The notes beneath the pieces were generated by a model. That model did not search any database and was not told where the DNA came from. It saw nothing but the letters and a program-made list of their open reading frames with translations. 64,000 bases of DNA from Paenalcaligenes hermetiae (GTDB lineage Bacteria > Pseudomonadota > Gammaproteobacteria > Burkholderiales > Burkholderiaceae_B), in the NCBI RefSeq assembly GCF_039543645.1, contig NZ_BAABKD010000008.1:62001-126000 (forward strand), in the 5' to 3' direction. The translations under genes were made by a program, and so were the position numbers. Position 1 is the stretch's first letter. Every line of letters begins with the position of its first letter. This document shows positions 1 to 9,868 of this stretch, one piece after another.

Positions 1-915
1 ATGTTTGTCTTCATCGACCACAATCGAAAGCACATTAGCAGGGGCTAAGGCACCAATAACAAACTCTGCGGGGTCTTCGGACCACAATACAATGTCGATC
101 TGCTCACCACCGAGCTCATTGCGTACGGCCGTCACACGCGAACCGCGCATGCCCACGCATGTACCGATGGGATCAATACGGGAATCATAAGCCACCACGG
201 CTATTTTAGCGCGTACCCCAGCATCACGAGCTGCTGCTTTAATTTCGAGTAGACCTTGTTCAATTTCCGGAACCTCGTTCTCAAAGAGCTCACGAATAAA
301 CTCTGGCGCGGTGCGAGATAGAAACACCTGTTGGCCACGGGCGGAACGATCCACTTTTTGTACCCACGCCCGCACTCGATCCCCCATACGAATATTTTCT
401 TTGGGGATCATCTCACTGCGTGGTAAGCGGGCTTCGATTTTCCCCATTTCGACAATGGCATCCCCTTTGTCGATGCGCTTAACGGTGCCCGATACGATGG
501 TCTCGCCGCGATCCAGAAAGTCATTGAGCATTTGCTCGCGCTCGGCATCACGTATACGCTGTAAAATCGCCTGTTTTGCTGTTTGCGCACCAATACGTCC
601 GAACTCAATCGACTCGAGAGGCTCTTCGATATAGTCGCCCACTTCGATCTCTGGAGCGTACTCTAGCGCATCGGAATACATTTCCTGCTTATCCGGTTCC
701 TGAAGCCCTGCCTCATCGGGCACCACTAACCAACGACGGAAACTTTCGTATTCGCCCGTTTGACGGTTAATCTCTACCCGAATATCAACGTCCTCTTCGA
801 AAAGACGTTTCATTGCTGAAGCCAAAGCTCCCTCTAGGGCACCAAAAACCACTTCTGGCTCAACACCTTTTTCACGTGCCAGTGCATCGACTAGCAAAAG
901 AATTTCGCGACTCAT
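1..915 (-). CDS. nusA: Transcription termination/antitermination factor NusA (partial, N-terminal 305 codons)
   Basis: NusA binds RNA polymerase and modulates pausing, intrinsic termination and antitermination. The frame stays open from the ATG at 915 down to the window edge, so the C-terminal part (rest of the KH domains and any acidic repeats) is missing. The N-terminus reads [17 protein letters not shown], typical of NusA, followed by the RNAP-binding domain (about residues 1-125), an S1 domain (about 130-200, with [16 protein letters not shown]) and the first KH region ([15 protein letters not shown] at about 245-260). The start overlaps the rimP stop by four bases (ATGA), which suggests translational coupling. 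infB is expected beyond the window edge. The identification is firm. Confidence 0.97.
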   Translation of the reverse strand, partial: MSREILLLVDALAREKGVEPEVVFGALEGALASAMKRLFEEDVDIRVEINRQTGEYESFRRWLVVPDEAGLQEPDKQEMYSDALEYAPEIEVGDYIEEPLESIEFGRIGAQTAKQAILQRIRDAEREQMLNDFLDRGETIVSGTVKRIDKGDAIVEMGKIEARLPRSEMIPKENIRMGDRVRAWVQKVDRSARGQQVFLSRTAPEFIRELFENEVPEIEQGLLEIKAAARDAGVRAKIAVVAYDSRIDPIGTCVGMRGSRVTAVRNELGGEQIDIVLWSEDPAEFVIGALAPANVLSIVVDEDKH

Positions 916-1403
916 CGCTTTCTACCCTTGAAATCAAGAATGGGGTCTAATTTGGCACGATCCACATCATCAAACGTAAATGTTAAATCTCGTACCTCGC
1001 CCGCTGACTGCTCTAGTTCTAACACAAATTCAGTATCCACCGTCGCCTCGGAAGGCTGCATGTTTTCGGGGGCATACAGAACACCACGAAATACCTTTTG
1101 GTTTTCCACAGGCTCAAACAATCGTAGTTCAATACGTGAACCTGCAAATCGAACGAAATCAGCAACCCGTTTTAAAGGGCGATCCACCCCTGGGGAAGTG
1201 ACTTCAAGACGGTTGTAATCGATGTCTTCAACTTCGAAAACACGCGAGAGTTGCTTAGAGACCTGCTCACAATGATCAATGGTAATGCCATTGGGATGGT
1301 CAATCACAACCCGTAACAAGCCTTTTGGGGCGCGCTCTACATCGACCAGCTCGATGTCCGTCCCCAACAGGCTTTCCTGAGTTAGTGCGAAAATATCTGT
1401 CAT
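912..1403 (-). CDS. rimP: Ribosome maturation factor RimP
   Basis: RimP assists assembly of the 30S subunit. The protein has the usual two-domain layout: an N-terminal domain with [19 protein letters not shown] and the conserved [12 protein letters not shown] motif, then a C-terminal SH3-like domain. I chose the ATG at 1403 (MTDIFALTQ) because related proteins begin there; a longer in-frame TTG start at 1412 would place the start codon next to a terminator T-run. The length, 163 residues, is normal. It is the first gene of the rimP-nusA-(infB) operon and overlaps nusA by 4 bp. The Shine-Dalgarno sequence is weak (GG four to five bases after a run of T) and lies at the foot of a terminator-like hairpin, which may regulate the gene. 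Confidence 0.95.
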   Translation of the reverse strand: MTDIFALTQESLLGTDIELVDVERAPKGLLRVVIDHPNGITIDHCEQVSKQLSRVFEVEDIDYNRLEVTSPGVDRPLKRVADFVRFAGSRIELRLFEPVENQKVFRGVLYAPENMQPSEATVDTEFVLELEQSAGEVRDLTFTFDDVDRAKLDPILDFKGRKR

Positions 1404-1410
1404 AAAATCC

Positions 1411-1436
1411 AAAAAAAATGGGCTGTATGCCAGCCC
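1411..1436 (-). terminator. Intrinsic terminator/attenuator immediately upstream of rimP
   Basis: On the minus strand GGGCTG-GCATA-CAGCCC is followed by A and eight T residues, a standard intrinsic terminator. It ends only about seven bases before the rimP ATG. It therefore lies in the leader of the rimP-nusA operon, over 200 bases after the rluB stop. Position suggests attenuation of the operon rather than simple ending of rluB transcripts; that role is inference. Confidence 0.7.
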
Positions 1437-1443
1437 ACTGCTA

Positions 1444-1469
1444 CTGATTTACTAACCAAAATAAATCAG
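1444..1469 (-). other. Second hairpin in the rimP leader
   Basis: CTGATTTA and TAAATCAG form a perfect 8-bp stem with a 10-base loop, seven bases upstream of the terminator-like hairpin on the rimP transcript. It has no T-run of its own. It may help fold the leader, but I see no alternative pairing with the terminator stem. The rest of 1470-1654 is AT-rich and shows no promoter that I can place with confidence. Confidence 0.4.
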
Positions 1470-1654
1470 TTCATTGCTAAACGATGCTCAAAAAGAGCGA
1501 ACCGGCACTGTTCTGACATCTGTTCACATAACAATCCCGTATTAAGCTCTATATTCTAACAGAAAATCAAAATTTTTTTGTTGAAATCAATCGTTTGAGC
1601 TTTAGCAGTGAGCTTACTGGCATTTTATTTATTCAATTTACGGTGTCGCACCGA

Positions 1655-3115
1655 TTAACGTCCTTTACGACCCACACGAGCAAGCTTGGATTCGTGAGCG
1701 CCCGCACCGGGCTGCCAATCCTCGCGACGACGACTTGTTCCCGAGCGTGCTCCAGCACGTGGGCTGCTCTTACGCTGAGCATTTGGGTTACGCCCCCCAT
1801 TGTGAGCACTGCGACGTAATGAGCCCCTTGGGTTAGCACGCCCAGCATCTGGATGACCATTTGCCAAGCCACCGCTCACTAACAAACCTGTACCCATCGC
1901 ATCCCCAACAACCATAGGCTGCCCGCGCTGTCCGCCGCGTCGAACCGGACGTTCGGATACACCGTAGCCTGGAGGCAAGGCACTCGCGTGGCTTAGCGGC
2001 TGCTGAGAACGACGCGTGCGCGGCCCCTGGCCGGAAGACCCATCCGCACGTAACAGACCCAAACGTACCATTAACGCAACGACCACTTCATCCGACAGCT
2101 CTTCCCAACGCCCTCGACGCAAGTTACGAGGTAAAACAATCTCGCCAAACCGCGTACGAATCAAGCGGCTGACGGTTAAACCTACGGCTTCAAACATGCG
2201 ACGCACTTCGCGGTTACGTCCCTCATGAATTGTCACTCGATACCAACGGTTACTGCCCTCGCCACCAACAAATTCAAGTGAGCCAAACTGTGCCATACCG
2301 TCTTCAAGCTGAATCCCGGTGGTTAATTGCTTGGCCTGCTCCTCGGTGAGCTCGCCCAAAACACGGACAGCGTACTCACGCTCTGCTCCAAAACGAGGAT
2401 GCATAAAGCGGTGCGCCAAATCCCCCGAAGTAGTAAAAATCAACAGCCCTTCTGTATTTAAGTCTAAACGCCCTACAGATAACCACTTACCAACTTTAAT
2501 CTTTGGCAAACGCGAAAATACGGTATCACGCCCACCCGGGTCATCATGGCTGACTATTTCTCCAGCTGGCTTGTGATAAAGAATGACACGTGGTGGTCTA
2601 TCTGCACGTGGGCGTTTGATAATGCGCCCATTAACGCGCACCACATCATCCGCACTCACACGCTGCCCTATATAGGCAGGCTCACTATTTACTGACACTC
2701 GACCTGAAATAATCAGATCTTCCATTTCACGACGTGACCCAATACCAGCGTCGGCTAAAACTTTATGTAGTTTGGGTTTAACTGCATCGGTACTTAAAAA
2801 ACGCTCAAGACGCTGAGAGGTCAAGTCATTATCCGATAAAAAGGACAAACCCAAATCCGTATCGTCTTGAGCAGGACGTCCTGGTCGCACTGGGCGTGCG
2901 CGTTTCGTATTTTTATGGGCACGCTGCGGTTTAGGGCTAGAGGTCTGGGGTGCTTCGGCTACGGGCTTAAAAGGGGCTGGGCCGCGTGGTTTACGGGCTT
3001 TTTGTTCGGGCATGGCATCCCCACGACGACGTCGAAAAGGGGTACGTAATTTGCGCCCTTTGCCCTTGGTAGGCGTAGACGTAGCCTCCGGGACTGGCTG
3101 TGTTGTATCAGTCAT
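1655..3115 (-). CDS. rluB: 23S rRNA pseudouridine synthase RluB
   Basis: RluB makes pseudouridine 2605 in 23S rRNA. After a basic, Pro/Arg-rich N-terminal extension of about 115 residues comes an S4 RNA-binding domain (LHKVLADAGIGSRREMEDLI). The RsuA/RluB catalytic core follows, with the catalytic motif GRLDLNTEGLLIFTT and the HEGRNREVRRMFEAVG signature. The C-terminal 110 residues are again low-complexity and rich in Gly, Arg and Ser. Total length of 486 residues is long against E. coli RluB, but such basic tails are common in betaproteobacterial versions. The start is ATG, with AAGGAG about 12 bases upstream. It follows scpB with a 23-bp gap, the usual neighbour order. Confidence 0.95.
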   Translation of the reverse strand: MTDTTQPVPEATSTPTKGKGRKLRTPFRRRRGDAMPEQKARKPRGPAPFKPVAEAPQTSSPKPQRAHKNTKRARPVRPGRPAQDDTDLGLSFLSDNDLTSQRLERFLSTDAVKPKLHKVLADAGIGSRREMEDLIISGRVSVNSEPAYIGQRVSADDVVRVNGRIIKRPRADRPPRVILYHKPAGEIVSHDDPGGRDTVFSRLPKIKVGKWLSVGRLDLNTEGLLIFTTSGDLAHRFMHPRFGAEREYAVRVLGELTEEQAKQLTTGIQLEDGMAQFGSLEFVGGEGSNRWYRVTIHEGRNREVRRMFEAVGLTVSRLIRTRFGEIVLPRNLRRGRWEELSDEVVVALMVRLGLLRADGSSGQGPRTRRSQQPLSHASALPPGYGVSERPVRRGGQRGQPMVVGDAMGTGLLVSGGLANGHPDAGRANPRGSLRRSAHNGGRNPNAQRKSSPRAGARSGTSRRREDWQPGAGAHESKLARVGRKGR

Positions 3116-3138
3116 TGGACTAAAAAACTCCTTCTATT

Positions 3139-3753
3139 TTACATTTTTTTCGCTGTCTCCGCACCCACAGAAGGGGGAGTATCACCATGTGTCACTGTTA
3201 GCGAATTTGAGAGTGTTTGTTGAATAACATCAATGTCCTGCGGCGTATCTAATGCAGGTAAATCCTGAATAGAGCGCAAAGACAAATCATCTAAAAATTG
3301 TTTTGTGGTGCCAAATAATGCGGGTTTACCCGGCGCATCCCTATAGCCAAGCACCTCGATCCAGCCTCGGTCTTCGAGAGTGCGAATAATTTGTGTTGAG
3401 ACACTTACCCCACGTATGTCCTCAATATCACCACGTGTAACAGGCTGACGCCATGCAATAATCGCTAAGGTTTCTAATGTAGCACGCGAATACCGTACGG
3501 GACGGTCATTTTGCAAGCGTAAAAGATAAGGCTGGATATCGGGTCGGCTTTGAAACCGCCAACCGTTCGCCACCTGCACAAGCTCAAGGCCCTTGTTTTG
3601 CCAAGATTGCTGCAAAATCGATAAATGATGCTTTATTGTATCCGCAGAAAGGTCAAAAGGGTCAAACGCTTTTCGTAGTTGTTGTATTGATAACGGTTGT
3701 TCTGCACATAATAACACTGCTTCAAGAACCCGTTGTACCTCATTTTCCATCAT
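3139..3753 (-). CDS. scpB: Segregation and condensation protein B (ScpB)
   Basis: ScpB is the winged-helix partner of the ScpA kleisin in the SMC condensin complex. The protein shows the family signatures VLEAVLLCAEQPLS near the start, YSRATLETLAIIAWRQPVTRGDIEDIRGV in the middle (about residues 95-125) and GYRDAPGKPALFGTTKQFLDDL. I chose the double ATG at 3753/3750 (MMENEVQRVLEAVL). A longer in-frame TTG start at 3783 would overlap the -35 element of the divergent tRNA promoter. The product is 205 residues. scpA is not visible; upstream (rightward) lies the divergent initiator tRNA gene. Product and orientation match the scpB-rluB arrangement common in this group. Confidence 0.93.
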   Translation of the reverse strand: MMENEVQRVLEAVLLCAEQPLSIQQLRKAFDPFDLSADTIKHHLSILQQSWQNKGLELVQVANGWRFQSRPDIQPYLLRLQNDRPVRYSRATLETLAIIAWRQPVTRGDIEDIRGVSVSTQIIRTLEDRGWIEVLGYRDAPGKPALFGTTKQFLDDLSLRSIQDLPALDTPQDIDVIQQTLSNSLTVTHGDTPPSVGAETAKKM

Positions 3754-3777
3754 TTTTGGTGATTTTCCCAGTGGTGC

Positions 3778-3806
3778 TTGCAATTTTTTTTTAGTCAGTA
3801 TATTAT
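3778..3806 (+). promoter_or_regulatory. Sigma70-type promoter of the first initiator tRNA gene
   Basis: TTGCAA (3778-3783) and TATTAT (3801-3806) are separated by exactly 17 bases, and the mature tRNA begins 11 bases after the -10 box. The -35 box lies in the non-coding space upstream of the chosen scpB start. Confidence 0.6.
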
Positions 3807-3817
3807 AACAACTCTAG

Positions 3818-3894
<77 letters not shown>

Positions 3895-3900
3895 GATTCA

Positions 3901-3928
3901 AAGCCTCTGATTTATCAGGGGCTTTTTT
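3901..3928 (+). terminator. Terminator of tRNA-fMet copy 1
   Basis: AAGCCTCTGA and TCAGGGGCTT pair (one G-T) around a short TTTA loop, followed by a T-run. It overlaps the stop codon of the converging Cache-domain gene. The same terminator, slightly varied, follows the second tRNA-fMet copy. Confidence 0.85.
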
Positions 3929-4631
3929 ATTTTTCTTTTAACAACACCAACTGAAAAGGCAGTACCGCCCTAAATACAGCCGCGACTTCGGTCGAAGGTT
4001 TCCATAACATGCCAGGCCGAATCCGTGGTGCGGTCGACGTTAACACCCGCCCCCGATGGTTTACTATGATAGCAGGGCACTCCAGCTGAATAAGCGCATC
4101 GCGCAGCTCCGTTTCAATCGTACTCACCAACAAATCAGCGGCAGCAACCCCCCGAAACTGCTCCCCCACCAAAACAGGGCTCGCCACCGTCAATGCAAAA
4201 GAACGGTTACACAAAAAATCAATATACGGGCCCTCGATATACGTCACATGTGCCGTTTTAGGCTTTTGAAACCAATCTCTTTCAGTAAAATCAAAAAACT
4301 GCGCAGCGTTCTGGTTAAGCTCTATTTCTTGCGCAACAATCACACCCTTTTCTCTTATCCACCATTTTAACAACCAAAACTCATCCTCAACCATGGATGG
4401 CGGCGCCTGATAATCAGCAAAACCGGCTCCTTGTGCCCACGGGTCAAGACTAAGCCGATAAAACACTTTGGACTTTAATGCTTCCGCTTGCTCCTGATTT
4501 AGCCGTGTGGTTTTTGAGGTACGTAAAATCGCGGAAATATCCTGCGCAAGCCCTGCTGTTGTGTGCTGCGCCATTTGAATAATTTGGTTTAGATGACTAA
4601 CAATGCGTTGGGCGGCCAGCTGTAATGACAT
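3927..4631 (-). CDS. Stand-alone cytosolic Cache (PDC-type) sensor domain protein
   Basis: A 234-residue protein made almost wholly of one Cache/PDC-like ligand-binding domain. Supporting motifs are FFDFTERDWFQKP (about residues 112-124), the segment TYIEGPYIDFLCNRSFALTVASPV and GVAAADLLVSTIE, the usual strand-strand-helix order of PDC sensors. Such domains are normally the extracytoplasmic part of chemoreceptors and kinases. Here there is no signal peptide, no membrane segment and no output domain, so the protein should be cytoplasmic. It lies 22 bp downstream of a FadR-type regulator in the same direction, which suggests co-transcription and a ligand-sensing role for the neighbouring catabolic genes. 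The ligand is unknown. Its 3' end overlaps the converging tRNA terminator. Confidence 0.75.
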   Translation of the reverse strand: MSLQLAAQRIVSHLNQIIQMAQHTTAGLAQDISAILRTSKTTRLNQEQAEALKSKVFYRLSLDPWAQGAGFADYQAPPSMVEDEFWLLKWWIREKGVIVAQEIELNQNAAQFFDFTERDWFQKPKTAHVTYIEGPYIDFLCNRSFALTVASPVLVGEQFRGVAAADLLVSTIETELRDALIQLECPAIIVNHRGRVLTSTAPRIRPGMLWKPSTEVAAVFRAVLPFQLVLLKEK

Positions 4632-4653
4632 GATCCTCTCCTGTTTACCGTCC

Positions 4654-5370
4654 TTAATTTTGCATTTTTATCGTTAGTATTTGCTCGATCATAAACTCGA
4701 TTTGCTGCTCGATTAGCGCTCGACTTTGCGTCGCATCACTTCGCTGAAGAGCCTTGAGCAGCTGTTGGTAGTCTGTGACAAGACGCTCATGTATACCGTT
4801 CTTTTCATACAGTACCACCGTAAGCGGCATCCATTCATTTTGTAATTGTAAGCTTTGGCTAACCAGACGCGCCGATTGCGCATAGGAAATCAGCGTAATC
4901 ATACAGCGCATATCCGCCCGTGCTCGTGTATGCGCTGTGGATGCCGCCTGAAACTGCTCAACCAAACGCGCAAACAACGTCCACTCATCTTGCGTTGCCC
5001 GCTGTGCGGCTAACCAAGCACTACGCGCGGCCAACGCACAGTAAAACTCTCCCAAGTCACTAATATACTCAGTAGTTAGCGTTTGAAAAAAACGTAAATG
5101 TACCTGATCCAGTGCCTCAAGCTGACAAACAAAGCTCCCCCCATGACGCCCTCGCCGCGTATCAATAAGCCCTTGCGCCCGCAATGTATTCAAGGCTTCG
5201 CGGACCGTTACCGTTGACACCCCTAGCATCCGCGCCAAATCGCTTTCACTAGGTAACTGCTCTTCTGCACTCAACAATCCCGAAGTAATTGCACCACGCA
5301 AACGCTGCACGACCTGCTCTGTTCGTGTTTCTTGCCCTAATGGGGCGTACACGACCGCAAAACTATCCAT
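4654..5370 (-). CDS. GntR-family regulator, FadR subfamily, with atypical FCD domain
   Basis: The N-terminal winged helix (about residues 15-82) has the GntR signatures LPSESDLARMLGVSTVTVREALNTL and GRHGGSFV. The C-terminal half (about 95-232) has the helical pattern of an FCD domain. The metal ligands common in this domain (Asp...His, His, His) are largely absent: where related proteins have DxxFH the sequence reads DMRCM, and the later histidines are replaced by Tyr and Gln (DYQQLL, EQQIEF). The two FadR-type proteins elsewhere in this window keep all four ligands. It lies between a Cache gene (downstream) and the SnoaL/aldehyde dehydrogenase unit, and probably controls that unit and the divergent TRAP operon. 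The effector is unknown. Confidence 0.85.
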   Translation of the reverse strand: MDSFAVVYAPLGQETRTEQVVQRLRGAITSGLLSAEEQLPSESDLARMLGVSTVTVREALNTLRAQGLIDTRRGRHGGSFVCQLEALDQVHLRFFQTLTTEYISDLGEFYCALAARSAWLAAQRATQDEWTLFARLVEQFQAASTAHTRARADMRCMITLISYAQSARLVSQSLQLQNEWMPLTVVLYEKNGIHERLVTDYQQLLKALQRSDATQSRALIEQQIEFMIEQILTIKMQN

Positions 5371-5388
5371 TTTTCATCCTACTTATAG

Positions 5389-5414
5389 AAAAACAGACCC
5401 CACAATGGGGTCTG
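5389..5414 (-). terminator. Terminator of the aldehyde dehydrogenase-SnoaL transcript
   Basis: On the minus strand CAGACCCC-ATTGT-GGGGTCTG is followed by five T residues. It lies between the SnoaL-like gene and the GntR gene, so these two probably belong to separate transcription units. Confidence 0.85.
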
Positions 5415-5450
5415 CTCTGATGGCTTTGCCACCTTATCTACCAATGTACG

Positions 5451-6224
5451 TTAAAAAATCCCATGCTGATGCACAGCCTCGTGATCCTCTGGTACCTCGG
5501 CGATAGCATCCCATAACTCAGCCACTTTACCTTTTTCTACCCGCCATAGCTCAAAATACGCGTGACGTTTACCAGCAATAGCGCCTTCCGATTGCGTCAA
5601 GACAAACTGTCCTTCGGCCACTGTACGATGAACTTTTTTATACTCCAGCCCATGTCCCTCGTCTCGGATAGCCGTTAAAAACGACACCATATTCTGTGCA
5701 CCGTCGGCAATATCTGGGCTGTGCTGATGAAAATGATCCCCTGTCGTGTAATCAAAGGCTACGTTATAGTCCCCCTCGATTAAAAACCGTTGAAAAAAAT
5801 CCAGCACCAGTTGACGGTTAGCTTCTGTATCCGCTTGAGTGTCAATAGCCGTAGGACCGCTTAATTGCGTCCGCCCACTGGCATTAGCAGGCGCTTCTGG
5901 CACCAACCCATCCCAATGCTCTGTGATTTTACCGTTTTGTACACGATATAGATCAAAACCAACCAAGGGCTGGTCTTCTAAACCCACATAGCGACCATGT
6001 ACAGCAACCAGATCCCCATCCACTAAAATACGCGCTGCCTCGTGCTGCAAGCTCGGTTTTGACTCAATCATGGCTTTTAACCCTGCCAGCCCATCCGCCA
6101 CAAAGGGCGAGTGCTCAATAAAATCTTGCGCAAAATAACGTGCTAATGCAGAAACATCATGCCGGTTAAACAAAGCATCGTGCGCTTGCGCAACCAGCTG
6201 GCGCTTATCAGTATTGGTGTTCAT
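5451..6224 (-). CDS. Tandem SnoaL-like (NTF2-fold) protein
   Basis: This 257-residue protein consists of two NTF2/SnoaL-like domains in a row (about residues 5-110 and 135-250). Each repeat starts RQLV, carries an HSP motif (IEHSPFVADG; HQHSPDIADG) and ends with a strand such as YRVQNGKITEHWDG or WRVEKGKVAELWDA. It has no signal peptide and no membrane segment. SnoaL-like proteins include polyketide cyclases, small hydrolases and isomerases, and also many of unknown function, so the reaction cannot be named. It follows the aldehyde dehydrogenase by 36 bp and shares its terminator, which suggests a role in the same catabolic route. The start is ATG with AAGGAACC before it. Confidence 0.8.
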   Translation of the reverse strand: MNTNTDKRQLVAQAHDALFNRHDVSALARYFAQDFIEHSPFVADGLAGLKAMIESKPSLQHEAARILVDGDLVAVHGRYVGLEDQPLVGFDLYRVQNGKITEHWDGLVPEAPANASGRTQLSGPTAIDTQADTEANRQLVLDFFQRFLIEGDYNVAFDYTTGDHFHQHSPDIADGAQNMVSFLTAIRDEGHGLEYKKVHRTVAEGQFVLTQSEGAIAGKRHAYFELWRVEKGKVAELWDAIAEVPEDHEAVHQHGIF

Positions 6225-6260
6225 CGTTAAGGTTCCTTATCGTAAGACGTCATCACACAT

Positions 6261-7694
6261 TTACTCATGCGCACTCATCACATGTTTAACTCGCGTGTAT
6301 TCCTCTAAAGCATACATGGATAAATCTTTGCCATACCCCGAGCATTTAAAGCCCCCATGTGGCATCTCTGCCGTCAATGGAATATGCGTATTAATCCATA
6401 CCGTTCCAAAGTCCAGCCCACGAGCAAAACGCTGCGCACGCCCATGATCTTTAGTCCAAACGCTTGAGGCTAGTCCGTACGGCACCCCATTAGCTTTAGT
6501 GAGCGCATCGGCCTCGTCCGTAAAGGTTTGCACGGTAATCACCGGACCAAAAATTTCATTTTGGATCATCTCATCGTCTTGCTTTAATCCCGAAATCACA
6601 GTGGGCTCAAAGAAAAAACCCTTACGCTCTGCTCTTTTACCGCCTGTTTCAATCTTGGCATGAGCTGGTATTCTTGACATGAATCCAGTCAACCGCTCGA
6701 GCTGATTGGGGTTATTAACGGGCCCATAGAGAACATTCTCATCATCCGGATCCCCATATTGGGTATTTTTTGCCGCCTTCACCAAACGGTTTAAAAAATC
6801 ATCATGAATTGACTCATGCACCAAAACACGTGTCGCAGCGGTACAATCCTGGCCCGCATTAAAAAAACCTGCCACTGCAATCGTCTCGATGGCTTTTTCC
6901 AGATCCGCATCAGAAAAAACAATCACCGGTGCTTTCCCACCGAGCTCTAGGTGTGTACGTGTCAAGTTCGCTGCTGCTGAACTAGCGACCGCTTTGCCCG
7001 CACGCACAGAACCTGTAATAGAGACCAAGGCCGCCTGAGGGTGAGACACGACCTTTTCACCCGCATCGGCTTTGCCTAACACCACATTAAATACCCCTTT
7101 TGGCAACATCTCACCAGCGATTTGTGCCAATAACAAGGTGCTTTCTGGAGTTGTATCACTGGGTTTCAACACCACCGTGTTGCCCGCTGCTAACGCCGGA
7201 GCAATTTTCCATACTGCCATCATCAAAGGGTAGTTCCACGGTGTCACCTGCCCCACCACCCCTAACGGTTCTCGACGAATAGAAGAGGTTAGATCCTCCA
7301 TATATTCTGCTGTGGCCTTGCCTTCGAGCATGCGTGCGGCCCCTGCAAAAAAACGAATCTGGTCCGCACACACGGCAACCTCTTCCGAGGCGATTAAATG
7401 TTTAGGCTGCCCTGTATTCCGACTTTGGCTATCCACCAGTTCCTGACTGTGTTTTTCTATCGCATCCGCTAAATCCAGCAGCGCTTTTTGTCGCACAGAA
7501 GGGGTCGTACGCCCCCATGTTTTAAATGCCTCATGCGCAGCCAGATAGGCTTGATCAATATCAGCCTGACTCGAATTTGGCGATTGGGCGATGACTTCCT
7601 CGGTAGCGGGGTTGACCAAATCAAAATAATCCTGAGTTTGCGCCTTAACCAGAGCCCCGTTGATGTAGTTTTTTAATACTTGGCTATGTTGCAT
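6261..7694 (-). CDS. NAD(P)-dependent aldehyde dehydrogenase, PatD/YdcW-like
   Basis: The full-length 477-residue protein belongs to the ALDH superfamily. Visible features are the substrate/cofactor motif TPWNYPLMMAVWKIAPALAAGNTVVLKPS cut into its parts around residues 151-179, the general base in HLELGGK (Glu250) and the nucleophile in NAGQDC (Cys284). The C-terminal stretch EMPHGGFKCSGYGKDLSMY is typical too. From memory it resembles gamma-aminobutyraldehyde dehydrogenase (PatD/YdcW) along its whole length, including the C-terminal VKHVM, but substrate assignment from sequence alone is weak. It is the first gene of a two-gene unit with the SnoaL-like protein and is divergent from a TRAP operon, so its substrate may derive from the transported acid. 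Confidence 0.88.
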   Translation of the reverse strand: MQHSQVLKNYINGALVKAQTQDYFDLVNPATEEVIAQSPNSSQADIDQAYLAAHEAFKTWGRTTPSVRQKALLDLADAIEKHSQELVDSQSRNTGQPKHLIASEEVAVCADQIRFFAGAARMLEGKATAEYMEDLTSSIRREPLGVVGQVTPWNYPLMMAVWKIAPALAAGNTVVLKPSDTTPESTLLLAQIAGEMLPKGVFNVVLGKADAGEKVVSHPQAALVSITGSVRAGKAVASSAAANLTRTHLELGGKAPVIVFSDADLEKAIETIAVAGFFNAGQDCTAATRVLVHESIHDDFLNRLVKAAKNTQYGDPDDENVLYGPVNNPNQLERLTGFMSRIPAHAKIETGGKRAERKGFFFEPTVISGLKQDDEMIQNEIFGPVITVQTFTDEADALTKANGVPYGLASSVWTKDHGRAQRFARGLDFGTVWINTHIPLTAEMPHGGFKCSGYGKDLSMYALEEYTRVKHVMSAHE

Positions 7695-9130
<1,436 letters not shown>

Positions 9131-9137
9131 TTATCCT

Positions 9138-9162
9138 CCAACGCAGCATCCTGCTGCGTTGG
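9138..9162 (+). other. Intercistronic hairpin between dctP and dctQ
   Basis: CCAACGCAGCA and TGCTGCGTTGG form a perfect 11-bp stem with a 3-base loop, eight bases after the dctP stop, without a T-run. Such hairpins often protect the 3' end of the binding-protein mRNA, giving more receptor than permease. Confidence 0.7.
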
Positions 9163-9223
9163 CTCTCTTCCTCCCTTATCCTATGTCCTATCTACGTAAA
9201 CAGCAGATGACAGGAGCTGCATC

Positions 9224-9868
9224 ATGAAAATGCTTTCAACGCTCTGGAATCGCTTTGAAGAAGGTTTTATCGTTCTTTTATTAACGATAATGACCTTAGT
9301 GACTTTTATCTACGTTCTTCTTAATAATTTTTACGCCGTGTTTTATTATTTTGGCGGAGTTTTTGAAAGCAGCGCGTCGGTATCCGACTTTTTTTATGGT
9401 ATTGGTGACTTCATCCTAGATATGGCACAAGCCATGACCTGGAGTAACGCTCTTACCAAAGCGCTCTTTGCCTGGCTCATTTTTTTCGGTATTTCCTATG
9501 GCGTGCGTATTGGCGGGCATATTGGGGTAGACGCTCTGGTTAAGTTAACACGTGCCCCCATTCAACGACTCCTTGGTCTAATTGCTTGCTTGGCTTGCTT
9601 AGGCTATGCCGCATTAATTACTTACGGTAGCTTTGAGTGGATCAGCACACTGCTGCAAGCTCAAATCGGAGCCGATGACCTAGGCCAATACGGCATTAAG
9701 CAATGGCATATTGGCATGATTGTTCCTTTTGGCTTTGCCATGGTGTTTATTCGCTATCTAGAAATCCTTTACCGCATTTTACGCCATGGTCAAATTGGCT
9801 TAGGACTAGCGGATGAAGCCGCCGATGCGGCCAAGCTAAGCGCCACCACCACAGGACAAGCATCATGA
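9224..9868 (+). CDS. dctQ: TRAP transporter small permease subunit DctQ
   Basis: The 214-residue inner-membrane protein shows four hydrophobic segments (about residues 12-34, 82-100, 115-135 and 160-182), the DctQ layout. A longer loop with FESSASVSDFFYGIGD separates the first two segments, as in other DctQ proteins of C4-dicarboxylate systems. Its stop overlaps the start of dctM by four bases (ATGA), so the two membrane subunits are translationally coupled. The start is ATG with AGGAG upstream. It functions with the DctP receptor and the large DctM subunit in sodium-driven uptake. Confidence 0.92.
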   Translation: MKMLSTLWNRFEEGFIVLLLTIMTLVTFIYVLLNNFYAVFYYFGGVFESSASVSDFFYGIGDFILDMAQAMTWSNALTKALFAWLIFFGISYGVRIGGHIGVDALVKLTRAPIQRLLGLIACLACLGYAALITYGSFEWISTLLQAQIGADDLGQYGIKQWHIGMIVPFGFAMVFIRYLEILYRILRHGQIGLGLADEAADAAKLSATTTGQAS

